A DNA stretch of 64,000 nucleotides from Vibrio maerlii (GCF_003415655.1 NZ_QRHC01000004.1:186001-250000); one strand, 5' to 3'. Shown: positions 35,670-45,564, counted from the stretch's first letter. Program-made: numbers and translations. The notes: generated from the letters alone by a model not told the origin.

Positions 35670-36317
35670 ATGAGACGTTTAAAACAGGGAGCTAAAGGTA
35701 GATTGACTGAATCGAATACTGTGCAATTTAATGAGTTTGAAAACCCATTGTTGTGGCCGATATTATCCATACTTAAGAACTCAAATGAGTCTTGGAAAGT
35801 GCATACCCTTGCCGATCATTTAGTAAAAAAAATGATTCTTCTGACGCTTGATGAGGATTCCACCAAGGATCTTTTTAAGCGTAATTTTCTAATTATGAAT
35901 GCGCTGTTTCAACTACAAGAGCTTGTTTCCAATGAATACTTCCTGCAAGTCGAGTCGATGGATATCAAGCTAATTCCATTAGAACGTTGTGGCAGTGAAT
36001 CCGTTATTAGCTCGGATGCTTTAAAGGACTATTACACAGACTGGCGTCACTATGAGGCCTCTGCAGGTGAGGTTAAAAAGCTACTCAATGATTTTTGGGA
36101 TCGTTACCGACGGAATATTGGTACAGGCCAAAGTATCGGTACGTATACAGATGCGTTAAAGGTGCTTGGATTAGATGAACATGCTTCCAAAAACCAAATA
36201 CGCAAACGTTGGAGAGAATTAGCCCTGAAGTGGCACCCAGACAGAAAGGGTGGGAATAGCGAGACCTTTACGAGAATGTGTGAGGCTTGGAGCGTGTTGA
36301 AAGAGAAAGCTCGCTAA
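35670..36317 (+). CDS. DnaJ-related protein with a C-terminal J domain
   Basis: Protein of 215 residues. The N-terminal 'DNA-J related' region (residues ~20-135, ENPLLWPILSILKNSNESW) is followed by a J domain at ~155-215 with the essential HPD in WHPDRKGGNSETFT. J domains stimulate Hsp70 ATPase; the client is unknown. The start is uncertain: the ATG at 35670 lacks a clear ribosome site, and a TTG at 35703 follows AAAGGT. Its last codons form the outer end of the inverted repeat at 36307-36529. Confidence 0.85.
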   Translation: MRRLKQGAKGRLTESNTVQFNEFENPLLWPILSILKNSNESWKVHTLADHLVKKMILLTLDEDSTKDLFKRNFLIMNALFQLQELVSNEYFLQVESMDIKLIPLERCGSESVISSDALKDYYTDWRHYEASAGEVKKLLNDFWDRYRRNIGTGQSIGTYTDALKVLGLDEHASKNQIRKRWRELALKWHPDRKGGNSETFTRMCEAWSVLKEKAR

Positions 36318-36529
36318 ACAACCTCAGCTCGGGATAATTTAAGCCATTCAGCACAGCTTCTTAAGCGCCTAACTTCGTTAAAATCAACACAATAGGCAAG
36401 CTATTGACTTATGATTTTGCCTTGTTTTGCATCTTAATTAACTGCACTGATTAATGAGTCAAACTATGCTTATGAAAATATTAGCTTTCTAGACTTTCTT
36501 ATCCCGAGCTGAGGTTAAATAGCGAGCTT
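36307..36529. repeat. 223-bp element bounded by 31-bp inverted arms
   Basis: Left arm 36307-36337 and right arm 36499-36529 match in 28 of 31 positions when inverted, with a perfect 18-bp inner block (AACCTCAGCTCGGGATAA). The 161-nt core holds another nested stem (CAATAG/CTATTG with AAAATCA/TGATTTT outside). The left arm contains the stop codon of the J-domain gene. No flanking target duplication and no open frame were seen. It may be a miniature element or a long bidirectional terminator. Confidence 0.8.
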
Positions 36530-36566
36530 GGCTGATATTAATTGTAACTTCGCGTTCGAACTTTAA

Positions 36567-38222
36567 TTATCGTGTCGGTTTAAACTGGGCTAAACGGAAA
36601 CGGTTTAGCGAAGCCATCACATCAATCACACGAGGTTTTACCAGATCGCCGTGAATTGGCATGGCTTGGTGCCAATTGTCATTCAACATCTGAGATATTT
36701 CTTGCGCTGGGTTTGAAGACCATCCAGGCAGTTGACTTAACTGGAACCATACCCAACCAATTGCGTGCACTTCGCCATGACTTTCTAGCTGCTCCAATGC
36801 AGTTAAATCAGTAAACTCTTTACCGAATCGCAAAGCGTCTGTGCCTTTAGCCGTTACGCGGAACTTCCCATCTACCAAAATAGATTGGAGTGCAGCTCGG
36901 TTTAGTGAACGTGGCTTAAACGATTCAAGCTCAGTCTCACATTCATTATTGCGTTGTGTTGGGTGCTCAAGGATTACTTGTTTAGCTTTCTCAGTGACAT
37001 CAATTGCTTGGTAATCGTGCATTTGAATTACAGTATCAGCGACGTCAAGGTAGTCACCAGAACCGCCCATAACAATCATTGTTGAAATATCTAATTTATC
37101 TCGTAGTTGACCGATACGATCGACAAGCGGCGTAATTGGCTCTTCGCCTTTCGCTACCAAAGATTGCATGCGCTCATCACGAATCATGAAGTTAGTCGCT
37201 GATGTATCTTCATCGATAAACAGCGCTTCAACACCTGACTCAATAGATTCTTGTAACCAAGCGGCTTGAGACGTTGAACCTGAAGCATCTTGGGTCGAGA
37301 AATTAGAGGTGTCTCGCCCCATCGGTAAGTGGTTGATGTAGTTTGATAGGTTCAAGTTGTGAACTGAACGACCATCCTCAGCCTTGATTTTCATTGAATT
37401 AGCATTTGCAACGATATACTCACGGCCATCTTCAGGGATGTGGTCGTAGATAGAGCGTTCGATTGCGTTGAGCAGGGTAGATTTACCATGGAAACCACCA
37501 CCAACAATCAGGGTGATTCCTTTTGGCACGCCTAAGCCAGTGATGTAGCCCTTGTTTGGCGCATGTAACGTGACTTGCAATGACTCTGGTGCTTTGAATG
37601 GTGTTGCGTCCTTCATTGGAACGTCGACGTTACCAGCAATACGCGGTAGAACACTACCATTCGCAACAAATGCGATGAGGTTATTGGATTCTAGTTGTCC
37701 ACGCAGTGCATCTTGGTCTTCAATTACTTCACAATGTGTTCTGAGTTGTTCAATACGCATTTCACGTTCTAACGTTGCCTTACGAATCATTTTCGGCAAG
37801 TAGAAAGTGATAATGTTGATCGCTTTTTTCGCTAGAATACTTCGACCTTCTGCAGGAAGGTTGATACGGAAACGTAGTTCGATTCCATCGTCATCAAATA
37901 CAACCGCAGTACTATCAAGTACCGTTTGGCCGGTTGTTGCGATAGAGATGTTGTTGTCTTGCTTCGCGTATTCAGCGAAAGTACGCGCAATAAAATCGCG
38001 TGCCGCTCGCTGATAAGCCGAGGACTCTTCTTTAAGCCATTCTAAGCCTGTTACTGACCACGGACGACGCGCACGAAAGCGAGAGGAACTTGCATACGGA
38101 TCAGCTTGGATATGGTCGATGTAAAGATCGAAGTCGGTAAAGTCATACTGACCTTTGATTTGCTGGTATGCACGATAGTTTTGCTTTTCAAGCTTCTTAA
38201 GCTTTGCAATGAGCTGATCCAT
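36567..38222 (-). CDS. Predicted ABC-class ATPase
   Basis: Protein of 551 residues from the 'predicted ATPase of the ABC class' family (PF09818). The Walker A is GGGFHGKSTLLNAIERSIYD (~247). Then come a signature region (SNFSTQDASGSTSQAAWLQE) and a Walker-B-like ALFIDEDTSATNFMIRDERM, followed by MIVMGGSGDYLDVADTVIQM. It has no membrane domain and is cytosolic. The function is not established. It is separated from the EAL gene by a hairpin at 38246. Confidence 0.88.
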   Translation of the reverse strand: MDQLIAKLKKLEKQNYRAYQQIKGQYDFTDFDLYIDHIQADPYASSSRFRARRPWSVTGLEWLKEESSAYQRAARDFIARTFAEYAKQDNNISIATTGQTVLDSTAVVFDDDGIELRFRINLPAEGRSILAKKAINIITFYLPKMIRKATLEREMRIEQLRTHCEVIEDQDALRGQLESNNLIAFVANGSVLPRIAGNVDVPMKDATPFKAPESLQVTLHAPNKGYITGLGVPKGITLIVGGGFHGKSTLLNAIERSIYDHIPEDGREYIVANANSMKIKAEDGRSVHNLNLSNYINHLPMGRDTSNFSTQDASGSTSQAAWLQESIESGVEALFIDEDTSATNFMIRDERMQSLVAKGEEPITPLVDRIGQLRDKLDISTMIVMGGSGDYLDVADTVIQMHDYQAIDVTEKAKQVILEHPTQRNNECETELESFKPRSLNRAALQSILVDGKFRVTAKGTDALRFGKEFTDLTALEQLESHGEVHAIGWVWFQLSQLPGWSSNPAQEISQMLNDNWHQAMPIHGDLVKPRVIDVMASLNRFRLAQFKPTR

Positions 38223-38245
38223 AGAAAATGCCTGATTCGTAAGAG

Positions 38246-38276
38246 AAAGGCGGCGATTATAGAAACCACCGCCTTT
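38246..38276 (-). terminator. Hairpin between the EAL gene and the ATPase gene
   Basis: AAAGGCGG pairs with CCGCCTTT (8 bp, 15-nt loop), followed on the minus strand by CTCTT. Moderate terminator for the EAL gene. Confidence 0.6.
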
Positions 38277-38299
38277 GTAGTAAAGGTTTGGTTGAAAGA

Positions 38300-40207
38300 T
38301 TATTGGTAATGGAACTCTTTCGTACCTAAGTAGGCGTGATTAATGAAGCTTCGCTCAAACTCATCACTTGGCATAGGTTTGCCATAGAAGTAGCCTTGAC
38401 CAAAATCACAGCCTTCCTGAACAATAAAGTTTTCATGTTCTTTTGATTCAACCCCCTCAATAACAACCTTTAGGTCTAGCTTTTTAGCTATAGAGATAAT
38501 GGAACGGATTATCTCTCTATCTTGTTTGTTCTCTTTTAAGTTTGTAACGAACAAACGGTCTATCTTAATGCAGTCAAAAGGGTACTTTTTCAAATAACTA
38601 AACGATGCGTAGCCAGTTCCGAAGTCATCTAGTGACAATGTCACGCCTAGTTTGTGTAATTTTTCTAGCGTATTGCTTGATGTTGACTCGTCTGAAATCA
38701 GACCGCTCTCAGTGACTTCTATTTCAAGGAAACGCGCATCTACCTTGTAATGCTCAAGGAGAGAAGCAACTTGCCCAGCGAAATGTTCGTTTTTGAGCTG
38801 AACCGCAGAGACGTTGATGGCAATTTTGAAATCATCGATAACCTTAGACCAGGCGGCTGCTTTCTCTATTGCTGAACGAAGTACAAAGGTGCCGACTTCA
38901 AAAATCAGGCCATTTTGTTCTGCCATTCTTATTAAGGTTTCATTCGACACTTCACCAAGTAGAGGGTGAGACCAACGAAGTAGGGCTTCGGCGCCAACCC
39001 AACGATTTGTTCCTGGCTCAACCTTCGGTTGAAAGTACAGCATTAGCTCGTCTCTTCGAACTGCTTGGAGTAGCGAGTTTTCGATTTGGTTTATTTGGCT
39101 TTGGCAGTGGGTATTACTTTCCGCGTAAAAAGCGAATTTATGCCCCGAGTCTTTACATGCCAGCATGGCTTCGTGAGCAAACTGAAGAAGCTCGTTAGGT
39201 AGTTGAGTATCTATCGATGTTGAGATACCGATGTAAGCGTTGAGATGTAGTTTGATTGAATCAATGAAAAATTCAGACTGTGCAACTTCTACCATTCTAT
39301 TGCATAGAGTGTTAAGTGCACTCGACATGTCTAACGCATCAACAATGAGCACGAGATCTGTACTCGAGCGTCTTGCTGTAACGATAGTGAAATCGCCAAA
39401 GTTTCCAACACGTTCTCTAAACATGACGAGCAGTTGGTCAAGTGTCTGGTGACCATATTTTGTTTGGATTCTTTGCCCGTTGTTAAATCCTATATGGATA
39501 ACGGCAACATTAGATTTGTTGACTGAATTGAGCAGCTTCTCATTCAGCTCATTTTCAAGCGCCATTCTATTTAGGAACCCTGTACCGATATCATGAAACT
39601 TTTGAAATGTTAACTGATGTTCGGCCGCCTTTCGTCTATCGATCTCTTGAGTAAGAGAGTAGTTGAGGTTAGCAAGATCTTTGGTGCGCGTATTCACGCG
39701 GTATTTAAGCTCTCTATTCAAGTTGATAAGTTTAGCGTGTTGATAAAGTGTCGTGAGCTGTGATTCAACAGCTACACGAAAACTACTCAGAAGATTACGG
39801 TAAAGTTCTGAGTAGTGATTCTCTTTGTCATCGAGTATACACATGGTGCCAAAGGGCTCGCCATTTGGCCAATTTAGAGGTATGCCACAGTAAGAGATCA
39901 TTCCTAACTTGATATCTGGATTACTGTCCCAGTCAGGATCTTTCAGTGCATTGGGTACGATGAGCTCTCTTTGCGTGCTGACAACCGTTTCACAATACAA
40001 CCCTTGACCTAGTGATTCCTTATCACCGATAGAGTAGGGTGTGACCTTATTGTCGTTAGAACTGAAGACTTCAATTTCGTTGGGGTGAATTCGCATAATC
40101 AATGCAGAAGGCACGTTCGTAATCTCAGCTAAGAGGTTTACGATTTTACTCCATCCTTCGCTCATTGAGTCAGGAATTTCAATTTGATGGGGGTCTACTT
40201 TTGACAT
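38300..40207 (-). CDS. GAF-GGDEF(degenerate)-EAL c-di-GMP phosphodiesterase
   Basis: Protein of 635 residues, cytosolic (no helices predicted). GAF domain at ~20-165 (ALKDPDWDSNPDIKLG, then YCGIPLNWPNGEPFGTM). Coiled linker at ~165-200. A GGDEF-like domain at ~205-365 has RRSSTDLVLIVD where the active motif should be, so it is not a cyclase. EAL domain at ~385-630 with EALLRW, INVSA, LEIEVTES, DDFGTGYASFSYL, IKIDR and VIEGVES, i.e. the metal and catalytic residues are present. It should hydrolyse c-di-GMP under GAF control; the GAF ligand is unknown. Confidence 0.92.
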   Translation of the reverse strand: MSKVDPHQIEIPDSMSEGWSKIVNLLAEITNVPSALIMRIHPNEIEVFSSNDNKVTPYSIGDKESLGQGLYCETVVSTQRELIVPNALKDPDWDSNPDIKLGMISYCGIPLNWPNGEPFGTMCILDDKENHYSELYRNLLSSFRVAVESQLTTLYQHAKLINLNRELKYRVNTRTKDLANLNYSLTQEIDRRKAAEHQLTFQKFHDIGTGFLNRMALENELNEKLLNSVNKSNVAVIHIGFNNGQRIQTKYGHQTLDQLLVMFRERVGNFGDFTIVTARRSSTDLVLIVDALDMSSALNTLCNRMVEVAQSEFFIDSIKLHLNAYIGISTSIDTQLPNELLQFAHEAMLACKDSGHKFAFYAESNTHCQSQINQIENSLLQAVRRDELMLYFQPKVEPGTNRWVGAEALLRWSHPLLGEVSNETLIRMAEQNGLIFEVGTFVLRSAIEKAAAWSKVIDDFKIAINVSAVQLKNEHFAGQVASLLEHYKVDARFLEIEVTESGLISDESTSSNTLEKLHKLGVTLSLDDFGTGYASFSYLKKYPFDCIKIDRLFVTNLKENKQDREIIRSIISIAKKLDLKVVIEGVESKEHENFIVQEGCDFGQGYFYGKPMPSDEFERSFINHAYLGTKEFHYQ

Positions 40208-40371
40208 TGACTGTTCTGTCCATAGGTAATACTACCGTTGCTTTCCTAGCAAACTTGTTGTGCCTCTATCATAGAGGTCTATTGTTGGTTCTCAAAAACC
40301 TTTTCAGTCTACCTACTAAACATACTACATCCTGAGTGTTTGTGTGCTATAGGCTATAGTTGTTAATTATT

Positions 40372-40412
40372 AGTAAAAAATAAAAAAGGCTCTTTCCAAT
40401 AATAGAGCCTTT
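40372..40412 (-). terminator. Terminator of fabV
   Basis: AAAGGCTCT pairs with AGAGCCTTT (9 bp, 10-nt loop). The A-rich plus strand at 40375-40387 becomes a T tract on the minus strand, ~35 nt past the fabV stop. Confidence 0.88.
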
Positions 40413-40444
40413 CCCGTATCTTGTATTGTCTTAATTGTGAGAAT

Positions 40445-41638
40445 TTATAAGTTTATAAATTCATTGATGTTTATCGGTTTTTTGTAATCAACTGTCTCAA
40501 AGTTGAAACCATTCAGTTTGAGGAAATCTTGCTTAAAGCCTTGGTAATCACCAAGCTGTTTAAAGTTGTTTTGGTTTATATCCAAGAGCAAAGCGGACAC
40601 TGCTTGTTGAGTCTCTTCATTAAGCTCTAGATCATCGATACGAATTAGGCGTTCACCATCAACGGGTACCTTATTTTGACCGTACAATTTAGTCGTGAAC
40701 AGGCGCTGCATTTGCTCAATGCAACCTTCGTGTGTGCCTTTCTCTTTCATCACTTGGTAAAGTGCAAGTAGGTATGGAGTTAACCCAGGTATGAATACAC
40801 TTGCCTTGGTGACCAACGCTTTACACACGGTCGCGTAAGCACCACCGTTGAAGTTTGCTAATTTTAAGTTTAGTGAATGACTCGTTTGGTGGAGATCGAT
40901 CTTCGCTCTACCAAGCGTGCCGTCAAGGTAAATAGGATGCGTTGATTCTGGACCTACATAAGAGAAGGCAATGGTTTTACAACCCTCAGCTAGGGATTCC
41001 GCATTAATGAGAGTATCAATCCAACTTTCCCAGTCACTGCCGCCCATTACTTTAATGGTATCTTCTGCTTCTTGGTCGGTTGCTGGCTCTAAGGTGGTAT
41101 CTACCCATTCATCAGTTTCGAGTGAGATAAATGCACCGGTAACTGATTGACCAATCGGTTTAATCGCTGAACGCCACATTTCACCGGTATCGGGATTTGG
41201 ACGAACACCAGTAGCCAAGCTGTAGATGACCAGATCAACTTCGCCTTCGAAGTAGGTCTCAATCGCTTCAACAACTTTTTCTCTTACGTCAGAGGAGAAT
41301 GCGTCGCCATCAATGTTGATTGCGGTGTAGCCCTCTTTTTCAGCTTCTTCTTTAAAAAATAGATTGTTGTAATAACCCGCACTGCCAACCCCTTTCTCTG
41401 AAGGCCCGCGCTCAAAAGAAACACCGATAGTCTTTGCTTCGGCACCGCCAAAAGTCAACGCAATACGCGCGGCTAACCCAAAGCCGGAAGAAGCGCCCAA
41501 AATCAAAACGCGTTTCGGGCCATCTACGATAGCAGTTTGGGTTTCTACATAGCGAATTTGTTCTTCAATCGCTGCCTGGCAACCGTATGGGTGAGCAGAG
41601 CGTGCAACGACCCCTTTAATAACTGGTTCGATGATCAT
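40445..41638 (-). CDS. fabV: Enoyl-ACP reductase FabV
   Basis: NADH-dependent enoyl-[acyl carrier protein] reductase of the final step in fatty-acid elongation. This isozyme is insensitive to triclosan in several species. It has 397 residues. The Rossmann motif lies in RVLILGASSGFGLAARIAL (~48-66), and the catalytic Y-x8-K is YLDGTLGRAK (~235-244). MIIEPVIKGVVARSAHPYGC is the conserved start. It is a single gene with its own terminator. Confidence 0.96.
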   Translation of the reverse strand: MIIEPVIKGVVARSAHPYGCQAAIEEQIRYVETQTAIVDGPKRVLILGASSGFGLAARIALTFGGAEAKTIGVSFERGPSEKGVGSAGYYNNLFFKEEAEKEGYTAINIDGDAFSSDVREKVVEAIETYFEGEVDLVIYSLATGVRPNPDTGEMWRSAIKPIGQSVTGAFISLETDEWVDTTLEPATDQEAEDTIKVMGGSDWESWIDTLINAESLAEGCKTIAFSYVGPESTHPIYLDGTLGRAKIDLHQTSHSLNLKLANFNGGAYATVCKALVTKASVFIPGLTPYLLALYQVMKEKGTHEGCIEQMQRLFTTKLYGQNKVPVDGERLIRIDDLELNEETQQAVSALLLDINQNNFKQLGDYQGFKQDFLKLNGFNFETVDYKKPININEFINL

Positions 41639-41778
41639 AGTCGAAGTTCCTTACTCAATGAATTCATCCAGGCTATCGTAAAAAAGAGTAAATTTTATTG
41701 AGCTAGGCCATCAAATTCGCGTATTACGTATTGTTATCTATCTAGTTTTAAAGTGGGTAATGAAACTTCCTCAAGCAA

Positions 41779-42384
41779 CTAGATGTGTTCATTGAGGTGT
41801 TTGGCAACAAATTCCGCAATCCAAGGTTGAGCATCAGGTTTTGGGTGTAAGCCATCTGACATCATCCATTCCGGCTTGACGATGACTTGCTCAAGAAAGA
41901 ATGGCATTACAGGAACACTCATTTGCTCCCCAAGTTCAGAGTAAATGGCGTTAAACGCTGAGTTGTATCGCTTACCATAATTAGGTGGGATACGTATCTG
42001 CATTAAAATAACGTCAGCGCCAGATTGCAGAGACTGAGTAATAATGGAACGCAAGTTAGATTGGATGGTCTTAGGTGGAAAGCCTCGTAGCCCGTCGTTT
42101 GCTCCTAGCTCAACGAGAACGACATCTGGCGTATTCTCTTGAAGGAGAGCAGGTAGTCTCGCAAGACCGTTACCTGTAGTATCACCAGAGATGGAGCCAT
42201 TGATAACCTCAACTTGGTGACCATATGGAGACATTGCGTTTGGTAATAATGAGGGCCAACTCTTTTCAATAGACATTTGATAGCCTGCACTTAAGCTGTC
42301 ACCAAGTACAAGAACAGTCTTCGAAGCAGCACTCGCAGTAAACGAAACAACAATAAGAAAAAGTAAGGAAAGTGATCGAATCAT
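41779..42384 (-). CDS. tesA: TesA-like periplasmic GDSL thioesterase/lysophospholipase
   Basis: SGNH hydrolase of ~201 residues with a signal peptide at 1-21 (VSFTASAASK). Block I is VLGDSLSAGYQMS with the nucleophile Ser, block III GANDGLRG, and block V DGLHPKPD with Asp and His. It is collinear with E. coli TesA (thioesterase I/protease I). The frame extends 120 codons further upstream, but that part is antisense to ybbA and has no signal peptide, so the ATG at 42384, with GGAAGA before it, is chosen. This ATG overlaps the ybbA ATG (CATG). Confidence 0.93.
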   Translation of the reverse strand: MIRSLSLLFLIVVSFTASAASKTVLVLGDSLSAGYQMSIEKSWPSLLPNAMSPYGHQVEVINGSISGDTTGNGLARLPALLQENTPDVVLVELGANDGLRGFPPKTIQSNLRSIITQSLQSGADVILMQIRIPPNYGKRYNSAFNAIYSELGEQMSVPVMPFFLEQVIVKPEWMMSDGLHPKPDAQPWIAEFVAKHLNEHI

Positions 42385-43060
42385 GGAATCTTCCGTTATT
42401 AAAGCAAATTCAGTATCAAAAGTAGTGTCTACCAAACACGAGCAATTGACAATCCTCAGTGACGTTTCGCTCGAGGTTGAGCAAGGAGAAAGCGTCGCTA
42501 TAGTTGGTACGTCTGGAGCAGGCAAATCGACTTTAATGTCTTTACTAGCAGGATTAGATACCAGTACGTCTGGTGAAATCATGCTGCTTGGAAAGTCTCT
42601 TAACGCTCTAGACGATGAACAACGAGCATCTCTGCGAAGCGAATCTATTGGCTTTGTATTCCAGAGCTTTTTGCTTATTCCAAGCTTGACAGCATTAGAG
42701 AATGTGACTCTACCTTGTTTGCTAAAAGGCGAGGCGGAAGACAACGAAAAAGCGACACAACTTCTCGAGGCTGTGGGTTTAGGTCATCGTATCGATCATC
42801 TACCCACTCAGTTATCTGGGGGGGAGCAACAACGTGTCGCTCTAGCACGTGCGTTCATGACGAATCCTAAAATCCTTTTTGCTGATGAACCGACAGGTAA
42901 CCTTGATCAAAAAACAGCTGCAAAAGTTATTGAGCTCCTTTTTGACCTCAATAAGAAACACGGGACCACGTTGGTGCTAATTACTCACGATCATGCACTT
43001 GCTGCTCGTTGCGACCGAGTATGCCAGATGAACGCAGGTAAGGTGGAGTCGTTCCAATGA
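42383..43060 (+). CDS. ybbA: ABC transporter ATP-binding protein YbbA
   Basis: ATPase of 225 residues with Walker [10 protein letters not shown], signature [14 protein letters not shown], Walker [13 protein letters not shown] and switch His in LITHDH. It belongs to the LolD/MacB-like group and resembles E. coli YbbA, partner of YbbP. The start ATG shares CAT/ATG with the divergent tesA, so both 5' ends overlap by 2 nt and each promoter must lie within the other gene. It overlaps ybbP by four bases (ATGA). Confidence 0.93.
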   Translation: MESSVIKANSVSKVVSTKHEQLTILSDVSLEVEQGESVAIVGTSGAGKSTLMSLLAGLDTSTSGEIMLLGKSLNALDDEQRASLRSESIGFVFQSFLLIPSLTALENVTLPCLLKGEAEDNEKATQLLEAVGLGHRIDHLPTQLSGGEQQRVALARAFMTNPKILFADEPTGNLDQKTAAKVIELLFDLNKKHGTTLVLITHDHALAARCDRVCQMNAGKVESFQ

Positions 43061-45504
43061 GTGATAAAAGCATAGCACCACTGCCACGCTTGACAGCATG
43101 GAGTTGGAAAGAGATACGTCATGGTCAATTATGGCCAATTACTATTGCGCTAACGCTGATCATCGCATCGGTATTCGCACTCTCCGCGTTAGCAAATCGA
43201 ATGGAACAGGTGATTGTTAAGCAGACAAAAGACGCATTAACGGCCGATAAGGTATTTATCTCGGCAAACCCTATCCCAGATAGTTTAGAGGCACTTCCAG
43301 AAAGTGTTGATTCATCACGATTGACACGCTTTGCTACTATGGCATTTAGTGATGAAGCAATGCAGCTCGTCACGGTACGAGCCGTCGATAGCAAGTATCC
43401 ATTGCTCGGGGAGATGGCACTAAGTAAAGATGCGACTTCCGTTGCAGAGGTTGAAGGGCACGTAAAACCTGGAGAACTTTGGCTGGAAGAACGGGTACTC
43501 TCATTACTGGACGTAAACATTGGTGACCTTGTCACAATTGGTGATGCCGATTTGAGAGTCACAGGGCGTGTAGTGAGTGAGCCGGGTTTGAGTTTCAACC
43601 CATTTCAGCAAATGCCGTCGGTATACATACATCAGACCGACATCGATAAAACTGGCGCCTTGCAACTTGGAAGCCGCGTACAGTTTCGTTTATTCCTTGT
43701 TGGCGACGAAGCGGTTCTAACTCAACTGGAAGACAACGTAGAATTGACAGCAAGCGATCGCTGGCGTTCACGGGATAGCCGTAGCCGTACAAACGAAGTG
43801 TTTGAGAAGACTGAGCAGTATCTATCTCTTACGGTCGCAATTGTCATCATCATGGCAGCGACAACCTTGGTATTAACCTGTCAGCACTACGTACAATCAC
43901 GCCGCAAGACTATAGCCATGCTCAAAAGCCTAGGGGCGACAAAGCGTTGGATTTGGAAATGGTTAACTATCCAGCTTTCATTGTTGTTTGTCAGCGCCGC
44001 TGTGGCGGGTTTGCTTATTGGCGTTGGGTTAGAGACACTACTACGAATCCCATTAGCAGACTTGTTACCTAATCCTTTACCGAGCTACGGAATAACGCCT
44101 GCTGTTGTTGCTTTGTTGTCTTCATTCCTAATTGCGGTGCCTGCGTTAGGTATCCCACTGATCAACCTCGTTGTGACTCCAGCGCTAAATGTGTTGCAAG
44201 CTACGGACGTCGACCAGAAAACCTCAAATCGTTCGTTAATGTTATTGCTCGTTCCGATTATTCCAATGCTTATTGCCTATGGCAGCAACATTTTGGTTTG
44301 GATGATATTGGGCGGCATTGTTGTTTTATTCTTTGTCCTTGCCGGACTAAGTATTTTGGTTGCAAAGCTGTTGGCGAAGGTACCATTGTCAGTAGCAATG
44401 AAGCTGGCTGTTAGCCGTATTACCCGCTCAAACATTGCGAGTGGTGTTCAATTTGGCGCATTAGCGCTCTCGTTAATGTTACTGGCGATTATCTGGTTAG
44501 TGAGAACCGATCTTCTTACGGATTGGCAGCGTACTTTACCAGCAGATGCACCCAATGCTTTCTCCCTTAACATCGCGCCTTACGAAGTTGATGCGTATAC
44601 CGACTTTCTCGATGAGAGAAATATCCAACGTTCGCCTGCGTTTCCGATCACTCGGGGTCGTTTAACTAAGATCAATGGTGAAGATGCGAAAGCTCGAGAT
44701 ACGGGCGGAGAATCAACAGATGCATTACGTCGTGAAATCAATTTCACCTGGGGAAGCGCTATCCCGGAGTATAACGAGGTTATAGAAGGTGAGTGGACGG
44801 ATACCAATGGTGTATCTGTTGAACAAGAGGTCGCAACTGCATTAGGGCTAAGTGTAGGGGATGAGCTGACGTTTACTGTTGGTGCCGCAGAGTTTAAAGC
44901 GCGAGTTAACTCTACTCGATTTGTTGAGTGGCGCGACATGAAGCCAAACTTCTACTTCATCTTTACACCTGACGTACTCAAAGCGGTCTCTGAAACCTGG
45001 TTGGTGAGCTTCAGAATCGAAGACGAGCATAACCAAGCCATCAATGAACTAACCCGAGCATACCCAACGGTGAGCTTGATGGATATTCGAGTCATGGGTG
45101 AGAAGATTCAATCTTTGGTAGAGCAGATTGTGTGGGCCATAACTATTCTAGCTGCACTTGGTGTGATAGCGGGTTTATTACTTATCTTCACTTTGTTGCG
45201 TTTAAGTCTTTCCCAACGCCAAACGGAGATTCAGTTATATCGGACATTGGGTGCGAGTAGAAAACGTGTCTTGTCGACCTTGTGGTGTGAGTACGGTTTG
45301 ATGGCAGCCATTGCGGGTTTAGTCGCTGCAATCGCGGCAGAAGGTAGTGTAGCAGCACTGATGAAGTGGGGCTTTGAGTTGAGTCCAAGCCTTCATTTAT
45401 CTATGTGGGTGACATTGCCACTACTCACCTTTGTGGTGCTAGGTTTAGTGGTTCAGAGTCTAATCAAGAAATTGTTGATACCGGTGAGCAAGGATATGGC
45501 TTAG
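43057..45504 (+). CDS. ybbP: ABC transporter permease YbbP
   Basis: FtsX-like permease of 815 residues with ten or so helices in two MacB/FtsX blocks (TIAMLKSLGATKRWIWKWLT at ~280 and QLYRTLGASRKRVLSTLWCE at ~725). Large periplasmic domains sit at ~60-240 and ~485-680. In E. coli the YbbAP pair with TesA is linked to hydrophobic or lipid-type substrates in the envelope; the substrate here is inferred from context only. It ends at a terminator at 45518. Confidence 0.92.
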   Translation: MSDKSIAPLPRLTAWSWKEIRHGQLWPITIALTLIIASVFALSALANRMEQVIVKQTKDALTADKVFISANPIPDSLEALPESVDSSRLTRFATMAFSDEAMQLVTVRAVDSKYPLLGEMALSKDATSVAEVEGHVKPGELWLEERVLSLLDVNIGDLVTIGDADLRVTGRVVSEPGLSFNPFQQMPSVYIHQTDIDKTGALQLGSRVQFRLFLVGDEAVLTQLEDNVELTASDRWRSRDSRSRTNEVFEKTEQYLSLTVAIVIIMAATTLVLTCQHYVQSRRKTIAMLKSLGATKRWIWKWLTIQLSLLFVSAAVAGLLIGVGLETLLRIPLADLLPNPLPSYGITPAVVALLSSFLIAVPALGIPLINLVVTPALNVLQATDVDQKTSNRSLMLLLVPIIPMLIAYGSNILVWMILGGIVVLFFVLAGLSILVAKLLAKVPLSVAMKLAVSRITRSNIASGVQFGALALSLMLLAIIWLVRTDLLTDWQRTLPADAPNAFSLNIAPYEVDAYTDFLDERNIQRSPAFPITRGRLTKINGEDAKARDTGGESTDALRREINFTWGSAIPEYNEVIEGEWTDTNGVSVEQEVATALGLSVGDELTFTVGAAEFKARVNSTRFVEWRDMKPNFYFIFTPDVLKAVSETWLVSFRIEDEHNQAINELTRAYPTVSLMDIRVMGEKIQSLVEQIVWAITILAALGVIAGLLLIFTLLRLSLSQRQTEIQLYRTLGASRKRVLSTLWCEYGLMAAIAGLVAAIAAEGSVAALMKWGFELSPSLHLSMWVTLPLLTFVVLGLVVQSLIKKLLIPVSKDMA

Positions 45505-45517
45505 GAAAATAAACGCA

Positions 45518-45542
45518 AAAAGGGACCACAATGGTCCCTTTT
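45518..45542. terminator. Bidirectional terminator between ybbP and the pilin gene
   Basis: AAAAGGGACC pairs with GGTCCCTTTT (10 bp, 5-nt loop), with A before and T after. It suits both the plus-strand ybbP and the minus-strand pilin gene. Confidence 0.88.
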
Positions 45543-45564
45543 CATATCTATATCTGAAAGCCTA

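Noticed and set aside
36307..36529. Integron attC site or gene cassette
   Set aside because: The arms lack the 7-bp core-site pattern of attC ends, there is only one copy, and no cassette-type gene or integrase is seen.
42385..42744. N-terminal extension of TesA to 321 residues
   Set aside because: The added part is the antisense of ybbA, carries no family similarity, and would bury the signal peptide.
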